Positions 55,723 to 62,800 of a DNA stretch of 64,000 nucleotides are shown here, in pieces. The stretch covers positions 434,001 to 498,000 of the forward strand of contig NZ_JADNRN010000001.1 of NCBI RefSeq assembly GCF_015595035.1, read 5' to 3'. Below the pieces are notes generated by a model. It was not told the origin of the DNA. It ran no database searches and saw only the letters and a program-made list of their open reading frames with translations. Positions within the stretch are counted from its first letter, which is position 1, and each line of letters opens with the position of its first letter. Both the position numbers and the translations under genes were made by a program. This stretch comes from Marinibium conchae. GTDB taxonomy: Bacteria > Pseudomonadota > Gammaproteobacteria > Enterobacterales > Alteromonadaceae.

Positions 55723-56812
55723 TTCTGACTTGATTGTTCGCCTATTTGATAGCCCAGAGTTACTCGCTGAGGTAAACCTAGCTGATCGGCCACGGGTGAT
55801 CACCGCTTTAAGGCAACAAAAAGTATTGGCTAAATATGCGCATTTACTGTTTGAAAACGATAAAGCGGACTGCGTTGATGATAAAACTCAACGACACTTA
55901 CGAAACGCACTAAAAATTGCAGAAAAACAAAAACAACAAGTTGCCTTTGAGGCGAACGAAATAAAAGCGGCTTTAGCCGATGTGTCGGAGTTTGTGGTGT
56001 TTTTAAAAGGCGCGGCCTACAGCCTGAATAATACCGAAGTAGGGAAGGGCCGCATCTACAGCGATATCGACGTGTTGGTGAATAAACCTGACTTACTGGC
56101 TTGCGAACAAAGCTTAGTATTTCACGGTTGGCACGGTGAAGAAATAAGCGATTATGATGATAAATATTATCGTAAATGGGCTCATGAAATACCGCCTATG
56201 ACGCATATGCACAGGGGCACAAGTATTGATGTTCACCATAATATTATTCCGGTGATTTCAAAAGACGCGCCCTCAGCTGAGAGTCTAAAAGCCTTTATTG
56301 TTGAAAACGACAGTGGGATTCAGAGCCTCAATATTGATGCTCAGTTTGTGCATTGTGCGGTTCATCTTTTTAGAAATGAAGACTATAAAACAGCTTTTCG
56401 AGATATTTTGGATCTGCGCTTTATGCTGAAGGATTTGAATGATCAGAGTTTATGCGGGGTGTTAAGTGTCGCTGATACTTTGGGCTTTCGTTATGAAGTC
56501 GGCTTAGCTCTGCACTTCGTAAAAGCTATTTTTGCAGTGGGCATCGAGCAAGACCTGATTGATAGTTGCTTGGTGTTAAAGCCACTCCGCAAGAAAATTG
56601 ACCTGTTTATATTTTCTACGGTGCTGCTACCAAAACACCCAATGATACAGCATAAAAGTAGAGCCTGGATTGAGGCGCTTGCCGAGCTGCGAGGGCACCT
56701 GATAAAGATGCCACTGCTTTTACTTATCTATCATTTAACAGTAAAATCGACACGTTCGGTGATTGAAGCGATTATGGGAAAGCACTTCTTTTCGAAACGC
56801 GAACTAACATGA
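55712..56812 (+). CDS. Nucleotidyltransferase family protein (PF14907-like)
   Basis: This protein of about 366 aa has a polymerase-beta-type nucleotidyltransferase core: FVVFLKGAAYSLNNTEVGKG then GRIYSDIDVLV with the catalytic acidic pair (D118, D120), followed by a helical C-terminal half. ATG 55712 is preferred because TAAGGA precedes it; upstream in-frame ATGs lie at 55682 and 55706. It overlaps the kinase gene by 11 nt. Such nucleotidyltransferases accompany HprK-related kinases in peptide-modification clusters. Confidence 0.78.
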   Translation: MNIDSDLIVRLFDSPELLAEVNLADRPRVITALRQQKVLAKYAHLLFENDKADCVDDKTQRHLRNALKIAEKQKQQVAFEANEIKAALADVSEFVVFLKGAAYSLNNTEVGKGRIYSDIDVLVNKPDLLACEQSLVFHGWHGEEISDYDDKYYRKWAHEIPPMTHMHRGTSIDVHHNIIPVISKDAPSAESLKAFIVENDSGIQSLNIDAQFVHCAVHLFRNEDYKTAFRDILDLRFMLKDLNDQSLCGVLSVADTLGFRYEVGLALHFVKAIFAVGIEQDLIDSCLVLKPLRKKIDLFIFSTVLLPKHPMIQHKSRAWIEALAELRGHLIKMPLLLLIYHLTVKSTRSVIEAIMGKHFFSKRELT

Positions 56813-56867
56813 TCAAGCGCTAAAATGCTAAATCTCTACTATTAATAATGGCGAAAAAGGAAATACA

Positions 56868-57881
56868 TTGAAAATTCTAGTCACCGGCGCGGCCGGCTTC
56901 ATCGGCTCTCATACTTGCCGTCAGCTTTTAGATATGGATATGCAAGTAGTAGGTATAGACAATATAAATGACTATTACAGCACCTCATTGAAGGACGCAC
57001 GACTCGAGTGGATAGCCGAGCACGAAAAAGCAAGTCAGTTTCAGTTTATCAAAATGGATATTGCCCACCGCGAAGATATAGAGGCTCTTTTTGCTGAACA
57101 AAAATTTGATCGAGTGGTGCATTTAGCCGCCCAAGCTGGGGTGCGCTTTAGTATTGAAAACCCACATGCCTACGTTGATGCTAACATTGTCGGATTTATG
57201 AATATTCTGGAAGGATGTAGGCATAATAAGGTAGAGCACCTAGTGTATGCGTCATCAAGCTCGGTATATGGCGCAAATGAAGCGATGCCTTTTAGCGTTG
57301 ATGACAATGTTGATCATCCCGTTTCACTTTATGCTGCGTCGAAAAAAGCCAATGAATTAATGGCTCATACCTACAGTCACTTGTATGATTTGCCAACCAC
57401 AGGACTTCGTTTCTTTACCGTTTATGGCCCATGGGGTCGCCCCGATATGGCACCCTTTAAATTTACTAAAGCGATCAGTGCTGGCGAGCCAATTGATGTG
57501 TATAACTATGGCGACCACCAACGTGACTTTACTTACATTGACGACATTGTTTCGGGCGTGATTAAAACGATGATGCATGTTGCACAGCCTAACTCAGAAT
57601 GGGACGCAAAAGCACCTTCGCCAAGCTCAAGTAAGGCACCATGGCGTGTTTATAACATAGGTGCACAAACGCCAGTTCATTTGCTTACTTTTATTGAAAC
57701 CATTGAAAAAGCACTTGGTAAAACAGCGCAAAAGAATTTATTACCAATGCAGCCAGGTGATGTGCAGGCAACTTATGCTGATGTAGAAGCGCTGGTTAAA
57801 GATGTAGGTTATCGCCCGAGTACTTCCTTAGAGGAAGGAATAGCAGAGTTTGTTAAGTGGTATCAGGGCTTTTATTCTTAG
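56868..57881 (+). CDS. NAD-dependent epimerase, UDP-glucuronate 4-epimerase type
   Basis: This 337-aa short-chain dehydrogenase has a Rossmann NAD site (GAAGFIGSHT) and YxxxK (YAASKK near 155). The signature GLRFFTVYGPWGRPDMAPFKFTKAI is typical of CapI/LpsL UDP-glucuronate 4-epimerases, which produce UDP-galacturonate for polysaccharides. TTG start with AAAGGAAA 7 nt upstream is convincing. It ends the plus-strand operon and would supply precursor to the EPS locus; a uronate precursor would also suit the amidotransferase at 27.4 kb. Confidence 0.88.
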   Translation: MKILVTGAAGFIGSHTCRQLLDMDMQVVGIDNINDYYSTSLKDARLEWIAEHEKASQFQFIKMDIAHREDIEALFAEQKFDRVVHLAAQAGVRFSIENPHAYVDANIVGFMNILEGCRHNKVEHLVYASSSSVYGANEAMPFSVDDNVDHPVSLYAASKKANELMAHTYSHLYDLPTTGLRFFTVYGPWGRPDMAPFKFTKAISAGEPIDVYNYGDHQRDFTYIDDIVSGVIKTMMHVAQPNSEWDAKAPSPSSSKAPWRVYNIGAQTPVHLLTFIETIEKALGKTAQKNLLPMQPGDVQATYADVEALVKDVGYRPSTSLEEGIAEFVKWYQGFYS

Positions 57882-57914
57882 GGAGTAAACCTTAGGGATT
57901 AAATTTCGGGCAAT

Positions 57915-57941
57915 AAAAAAGGCGCTAAGAGCGCCTTTTTT
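57915..57941. terminator. Bidirectional Rho-independent terminator
   Basis: A perfect GGCGCT / AGCGCC stem with a 3-nt loop is flanked by six A on one side and six T on the other. It stops transcription of both the epimerase operon (+) and the PEP-CTERM gene (-), which are convergent here. Confidence 0.9.
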
Positions 57942-57954
57942 CGTAGTAGAAAAC

Positions 57955-58653
57955 TTATTTAGCTTTGCGTCTACGTGATAGACCAAGACCGATTAGGCCA
58001 AGACCCATAATTGCAACAACACCTGGAGCTGAAACTCTGATTTCAAAGCTCTGCTGCTTCATACCATTAACATCAGCTACTAATACGTTAGTTGTACCGA
58101 AAGTGTAATCATCACCACCACCGATGTAGATATGCTGACTAGCATTACCAGAATCAGTATTAGTTAACGCTAAGTTGTTGAAAAGGCTAGAACCTAAAGA
58201 AAATACCATAAGCTCAACGTCGTCAGACAAAGTAAAGTCGATACCGTCTACGCCGCCTGAATTATTTGTTATCGCAGTCCAACCAAATGCGTCTTGACCG
58301 CCTAAAAAGCTAGCATCATAGTTTACGCTGAATGTTTCGTTAGAAGCTAGTTCGTACTGAAACAACGAAGTTGTGTCAAGTGACGAAGATCTGAATACTA
58401 GGCCGCCAGCCCATGTAGGTGTGCTTTCTGCTGCGCCATTTCCTGTCCAACGAATAGACCAATTTTTAGGAGCTAATTCGTCGTTCCAGATGTAGTATCC
58501 ATAATCAAGTGTCGTAGCTAAGTCGCCACCGTTAGCTGGAGTTACGTTCGATATTTCTTGGCCGTATGTGTTACCACTATACTGAGGTGTAGCAAGAGCG
58601 CCGAAAGCTGCTAAGCCTAGAGTCGCTGCTACAAGTAATGATTTAATTTTCAT
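57955..58653 (-). CDS. PEP-CTERM-type exported protein with variant SAP sorting signal
   Basis: This 232-aa protein has a Sec signal peptide (MKIKSLLVAATLGLAAFGALA), a Ser/Asn/Gly-rich mature domain (ISNVTPANGGDLATTLDYG, HIYIGGGDDYTFG) and a C-terminal sorting region. That region is SAPG, then VVAIMGLGLIGLGL, then SRRRKAK. Hydrophobic helix and basic tail are as in PEP-CTERM, but the Pro-Glu-Pro box is replaced by Ser-Ala-Pro. It is the obvious XrtA substrate in the window. It is convergent with the epimerase operon and has a sigma-54-like promoter upstream. Confidence 0.85.
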   Translation of the reverse strand: MKIKSLLVAATLGLAAFGALATPQYSGNTYGQEISNVTPANGGDLATTLDYGYYIWNDELAPKNWSIRWTGNGAAESTPTWAGGLVFRSSSLDTTSLFQYELASNETFSVNYDASFLGGQDAFGWTAITNNSGGVDGIDFTLSDDVELMVFSLGSSLFNNLALTNTDSGNASQHIYIGGGDDYTFGTTNVLVADVNGMKQQSFEIRVSAPGVVAIMGLGLIGLGLSRRRKAK

Positions 58654-58766
58654 TATGTTTCCTTTGAATTATTATCTATTTGTTTGTTTGGATGACACGT
58701 TTAGCATCAAGTCCTTCTAAAGCTAGCAGTGCTATTCTAAAACTTACCCTGCTCGTATTGTTGATA

Positions 58767-58783
58767 AGCATGTTATGTGCCAA
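58767..58783 (-). promoter_or_regulatory. Predicted sigma-54 promoter of the PEP-CTERM-type gene
   Basis: On the minus strand TTGGCACATAACATGCT has GG (58781-58780) and GC (58769-58768) separated by exactly 10 bp. It has a full TTGGCAC -24 element and ATGC at -12. The start site would be about 100 nt before the ATG. RpoN control of PEP-CTERM genes through PrsK/PrsR is known in other XrtA bacteria. Confidence 0.6.
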
Positions 58784-58870
58784 TAATTAAAGCTATTAAA
58801 AATCAGTGGTTTATGGTGGTTTCTTGGTTTGGGTTTATTATGTTGTAAAAATATTCGACATAAAAAAAGC

Positions 58871-59080
58871 GTCGTTCCCAACTAGATTGGGAACCTCGAA
58901 AAAGGCGTCGTTCCCAACTAGATTGGGAACCTCGAAAAAAGCGTCGTTCCCAACTCGATTGGGAACCTCGAAAAAAAGGCGTCGTTCCCAACTAGATTGG
59001 GAAGCTCGAAAAAAAGTCGTCGTTCCCAACTAGATTGGGAAGCTCGAAAAAAGGCGTCGTTCCCAACTCGATTGGGAACC
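58871..59080 (+). repeat. Left array: six direct copies of a palindromic element
   Basis: Six copies start at 58874, 58910, 58946, 58984, 59022 and 59059 (period 36-38 bp). Each core is 21 bp: arms GTTCCCAA and TTGGGAAC around a five-base loop CTNGA. Each core is preceded by GTC, and five of the six by CGTC. They are separated by a conserved A-rich linker (CTCGAAAAAAGGC type). Copies 4 and 5 end in GAAG instead of GAAC. Linkers are almost identical, unlike CRISPR spacers. Confidence 0.95.
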
Positions 59081-59114
59081 CCGCGACATCAAGCAAGATA
59101 TGTAAAATTACCAG

Positions 59115-59405
59115 TCATAGCAACGACGTATAAAGATCTATCCAGTTAGGATTCCCCTTACTTATTAGCTGGTTTTTCCAATCCCTGTTCCATTTTTTCA
59201 GACGTTTTTCCCGTATTATTGCATTGTACATATCATCATACTGCTCAAAATAAATAAGCTTGTGTAGGTTATATTTGGCACTAAACCCTTTAAAAGTCTT
59301 ATTTTTATGCTGGTAAATACGTTGAACTAGGTTGCTAGTAACTCCGATATAAAGTGTAGTATTTCGATCGTTGGTGATGATGTACACGCATGGTTGTTTC
59401 ATCAT
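59115..59405 (-). CDS. Repeat-associated GIY-YIG nuclease family protein
   Basis: This 96-aa single-domain GIY-YIG protein has VYIITN (Y8), LYIGVTS (Y19, G21), R29 and H33 in QRIYQHK, and the catalytic-type Glu66 in AIIREKRLKKW. All key residues of an active nuclease are present. The ATG at 59405 has AAAAGGAA 5 nt upstream; in-frame codons further up to 59420 lack this. It is flanked on both sides by the palindromic arrays. It is only distantly similar to the YhbQ-type protein at 9.3 kb. Confidence 0.85.
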   Translation of the reverse strand: MMKQPCVYIITNDRNTTLYIGVTSNLVQRIYQHKNKTFKGFSAKYNLHKLIYFEQYDDMYNAIIREKRLKKWNRDWKNQLISKGNPNWIDLYTSLL

Positions 59406-59499
59406 TGAATTCCTTTTCAATTAGACGTTTTGAGAAACAATAGAGCAATTTTAGTGTAGTGGAAAGTACAGTTTTTTTTCTTTTTTAATGGGGTGTGAG

Positions 59500-60005
59500 G
59501 TTCCCAATCGAGTTGGGAACGACGTTTGTTTTAGGGGTTCCCAATCAAGTTGGGAACGACGTTTGTTTTAGGGGTTCCCAATCGAGTTGGGAACGACGTT
59601 TGTTTTGGGGGTTCCCAATCAAGTTGGGAACGACGTTTGTTTTTGAGGTTCCCAATCTAGTTGGGAACGATGTTTGTTTTTGGGGTTCCCAATCAAGTTG
59701 GGAACGACGTGTGTTTTTTGTGGGGGGCCAATCAAGTTGGGAACGACGTGTGTTCTGGGGGGCCCAATCTAGTTGTGAACGACGTTTGTTTTAGGGGTTC
59801 CCAATCAAGTTGGGAACGACGTTTGTTTTTGAGGTTCCCAATCAAGTTGGGAACGACGTTTGTTTTGGGGGTTCCCAATCGAGTTGGGAACGACGTTTGT
59901 TTTAGGGGTTCCCAATCGAGTTGGGAACGACGTTTGTTTTTGAGGTTCCCAATCAAGTTGGGAACGACGTGTGTTTTTGAGGTTCCCAATCTAGTTGGGA
60001 ACGAC
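59500..60005 (-). repeat. Right array: fourteen copies of the same element in reverse orientation
   Basis: Cores start at 59500, 59537, 59574, 59611, 59648, 59685, 59724, 59760, 59797, 59834, 59871, 59908, 59945 and 59982 (period 37 bp except around copies 7 and 8). On the minus strand they read as the left array. Copies 7 and 8 are degenerate in one arm. The linker is GACGTTTGTTTT plus AGGG, GGGG or GAGG. The array ends 27 bp from the stop of the metalloprotease gene. Confidence 0.95.
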
Positions 60006-60028
60006 GTTTGTTAAGTTGCGGACGGCGT

Positions 60029-62584
60029 TTAGCCTTTATAAAAAGCTCTTTGAATTTTATCTTTCAAGAAGTTTTTATGGATTTTAGTTGCTTGGTCGCC
60101 ACGTGAACGCTCAACCATTTTCAAGACTCTGCCAAGCTCATAGGTTGCTGATGCTTGTGCGAAGTTGTCATAGCTGCTTTGCTTCTGCAAACCTGACATA
60201 GCTATTAGGCGATTAACGTATTCTACTTGCAGATTTCTGCGGTATGAGTTTACGTCGCCTTTAATATCAGCCTTGAAGATAGCGTCGGTTAAACGCCCCA
60301 TCATTTTCTCAGCGGTAAAGGTATTTCCGTAGAGTGTGGTGTCGGTTAAACGGATCAGTACATTAGGATGCATAACATGGTTTAACACGTTCTTTTGCGC
60401 GCCTAGTAACATATCGTGTAAGCGCGGTGACTCGTCGCGTCCCCAACCACTGAAACCACGACGTTGGCGTTGAATATAGGCAAACAAGGGTTCCATCTCT
60501 TTAATGGCATCTGGTGCGAACACGAATGACATTAGCGTATTCATTGCCTTGTTCTGCTCAGCTTCTGGCACTGGTGTCAGTGGCTGCGTGTAGCCTTCTT
60601 GGCCAACAAAAGCACGGTTTAGATAAACACCACCGATGTAGCGTGATACCACCGACGCTTGACGGGCAAACTCACCAAATAAAACATTCACACCAGTTGC
60701 TAGGTCGTTGTGTGAGCGACCAGGAACTAGCGTTTTGTCTTTCAGTTTGCCAGCCATGTGTTTAATAAGTGCAAACCGGTCTTGTGCATAATCAACAGCT
60801 TCAGCTGACATGTCGAAGATATTAATGCGAGGATCAACGTGACGACCCGGAGAGCGCATATCGTCGGCATCATTACCAAAGGCAAGTTCAGGCTCTGTAG
60901 AGCGGTTTAAAATTGCGGTGAGACGCTTTTCTTCTGCTTCCGCATCGCTTAAAGCTTCTGAGTAACCATATAAAATAACCCAATCGTCGTAAGGACCCGG
61001 CTTTTCTGTGTAGAAATCACCTTGCTCTTTACCCACTGGCGCATAGTTCACCGATGGGTAATCCATAACCGAACCAGCAAGTATACCTTGAGTGATCGAT
61101 GCATCATGCGCATCATCGTGACTGTGCAGCTGCGAGGCCATCATATTATGGTTCAAACCAAGCGTGTGACCAACTTCATGCAAAATAAGGTAAGCCATAG
61201 ACTGACGAAGTAGTTTATCTTCATCGATTTTGCCCATGCCATCGGCTAAACCCGCATATTTTCCGAACATCATTCCAAGATTTAGCTCATGGCCTAAGGT
61301 ACACATCATACGGTCGTCACCTTCAAGGCTTGCGCTTAGTGCGTCATAACCGTCTGTAAACATTTCACTTGCTATCCAACGGCCTTTCATAAAGCTGTAC
61401 TCAAGCATAATATCAGAGCCGATAATTTGGCCTGTTAGCGGGTGGGCAATGCTCGGGCCATAACCACCAAAGGGAGGGCGAGGCGATGATGTCCAGCGTA
61501 GCACGTTGTAACGCACATCATCAGAGCTCCAGTCTGCATCGTCAGGCTGAATTTTAACTTCAATAGCATTGCTGATACCTGCTTTTTCAAATGAGGAATT
61601 CCACGCTAGAGTTGCATTCTTAATCGTTTCACGCCACTCAACCGGAGTAGTATTTTCAATCCACCAAACGATAGGCTCAACTGGGTCAGATACTTCAGCA
61701 CCCGGATTTTTCTTCTCTAGATGCCAGCGATTAATAACATCGCGGTAGTTAGCTGTTTGGTCAGACGTCAGGTCATCGAACTGTTGCGAGAAATAACCGA
61801 TTCTTGCGTCGTCTCTGCGAGGCTTGAAGTTATTTTCGGGCGCTTTGATAAATGCATGTTGAATTTGAAGAGAGGTGTAACGTGCATCCGATACTTCAGC
61901 ACCACCGCCCACTTTTGGTGTGCTGTTTTCATACACGTAACGAACAACAACATGGGTATTTTCGGGAAAGTTATTCACTTCCTGAATATCGGTTTTGTCT
62001 TTTGACAATTTACCTGGCTTAAAGCGGCGCTTTTCAGCTTCGGGGTTGTTAGACGGCATAGGCGCCACACGATGCATATCTTCGTTGGCAAATAAATCGT
62101 CGAGTGAAATCGCGATCTTGCCTTCGTGTTCGTGTTCAATCTTGGTTGAAACTAAAATAGCTTCGCTGATGTTAGCGTCTGCCGCTCGGCTAACTGCATT
62201 TTCAGGGTCGAAATAGAATCGTGGTGTTTTTGATACCACTTCAATGCGGTCGTAATTGCGGCGAAATTCAATTAGACGAGAGCCACGGAATTGACCTCTA
62301 AATGTACCTGCGGCTACCGCGCCGTCAACAGTTGATACAAAGTAAAGGAAGGGTGTATTTAATTGCTCTTCATCGAAAACAACTAAACCGCTGCCGTCTT
62401 CTTTGTCGCGATAGATATCAACAAAGCCTTCAAAGGCGTCTTTTTTCTCTAAGATCTCAGTGAGTGTTTCTTTCTTTTTTTCTTCGTCTTTGGCATCTTC
62501 TTTTTTATCTTCTGCTACGGCTGTAAAAACCATAGAAGACAAGAAAATCGCCATTAACGATTTACGTGTAAAGTTTACAATCAT
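60029..62584 (-). CDS. Zinc-dependent metalloprotease (DUF5117/DUF4953 type)
   Basis: This 851-aa exported protein has a signal peptide (cleavage near VA-ED), a short Lys/Glu-rich segment, then the DUF5117 region (IYRDKEDGSGLVVFD; RGSRLIEFRRNYDRIEVVS). The catalytic domain carries the extended zinc motif HEVGHTLGLNH (H469, E470, H473, H479), followed by a helical C-terminal part. Such proteins are periplasmic or outer-membrane-associated proteases of marine bacteria. There is no link to the EPS locus apart from position. A 10-bp inverted repeat lies in its upstream region. Confidence 0.88.
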   Translation of the reverse strand: MIVNFTRKSLMAIFLSSMVFTAVAEDKKEDAKDEEKKKETLTEILEKKDAFEGFVDIYRDKEDGSGLVVFDEEQLNTPFLYFVSTVDGAVAAGTFRGQFRGSRLIEFRRNYDRIEVVSKTPRFYFDPENAVSRAADANISEAILVSTKIEHEHEGKIAISLDDLFANEDMHRVAPMPSNNPEAEKRRFKPGKLSKDKTDIQEVNNFPENTHVVVRYVYENSTPKVGGGAEVSDARYTSLQIQHAFIKAPENNFKPRRDDARIGYFSQQFDDLTSDQTANYRDVINRWHLEKKNPGAEVSDPVEPIVWWIENTTPVEWRETIKNATLAWNSSFEKAGISNAIEVKIQPDDADWSSDDVRYNVLRWTSSPRPPFGGYGPSIAHPLTGQIIGSDIMLEYSFMKGRWIASEMFTDGYDALSASLEGDDRMMCTLGHELNLGMMFGKYAGLADGMGKIDEDKLLRQSMAYLILHEVGHTLGLNHNMMASQLHSHDDAHDASITQGILAGSVMDYPSVNYAPVGKEQGDFYTEKPGPYDDWVILYGYSEALSDAEAEEKRLTAILNRSTEPELAFGNDADDMRSPGRHVDPRINIFDMSAEAVDYAQDRFALIKHMAGKLKDKTLVPGRSHNDLATGVNVLFGEFARQASVVSRYIGGVYLNRAFVGQEGYTQPLTPVPEAEQNKAMNTLMSFVFAPDAIKEMEPLFAYIQRQRRGFSGWGRDESPRLHDMLLGAQKNVLNHVMHPNVLIRLTDTTLYGNTFTAEKMMGRLTDAIFKADIKGDVNSYRRNLQVEYVNRLIAMSGLQKQSSYDNFAQASATYELGRVLKMVERSRGDQATKIHKNFLKDKIQRAFYKG

Positions 62585-62638
62585 GGTGCTTTCCCAAGCT
62601 AATTAGACTTTGCCTTTCTGTCGAAGGCGCGATGGCTC

Positions 62639-62706
62639 TTTAGTGATACTAATGCTAACTCTGCGCGATGCTTTGCCGCTTATCAGAACACGCTAATATC
62701 ACTAAA
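62639..62706. repeat. Long-spaced inverted repeat upstream of the metalloprotease gene
   Basis: TTTAGTGATA (62639-62648) and TATCACTAAA (62697-62706) are perfect 10-bp inverted arms separated by 48 bp in the 216-bp spacer. They may be paired operator half sites or the arms of a leader structure. No -10/-35 pair was convincing nearby. Confidence 0.5.
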
Positions 62707-62800
62707 AAGTAATTTCAGTATAGTACTACTTTCGTAATTGCTTTTTAGTTTCTCAGGATTACAAATTATTGATTAATTGTTACAAGGTTTTACAAGCTCT

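Larger units (their letters stand above)
58871..60005. mobile_element. Composite locus: GIY-YIG gene flanked by inverted arrays of a palindromic element
   Basis: Two arrays of the same element (6 and 14 units) lie in opposite orientation on either side of a small GIY-YIG gene. The whole fills the space between a PEP-CTERM gene promoter and the stop of a metalloprotease gene. It resembles REP elements with a RAYT transposase, but with a nuclease of a different fold. Mobility is inferred from the architecture; no target duplication was identified. Confidence 0.45.

Noticed and set aside
58871-60005. CRISPR array
   Set aside because: Period and palindromic core look CRISPR-like, but the 15-18-bp linkers are almost identical from unit to unit, the units are in opposite orientation on two sides, and no cas genes are present.
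58803-60014. Open frames through the palindromic arrays (for example 58806-59033, 59495-59794, 59661-60014)
   Set aside because: They are translations of the repeats in shifting frames (period 37, not a multiple of 3), overlap each other on both strands and have no start signals.
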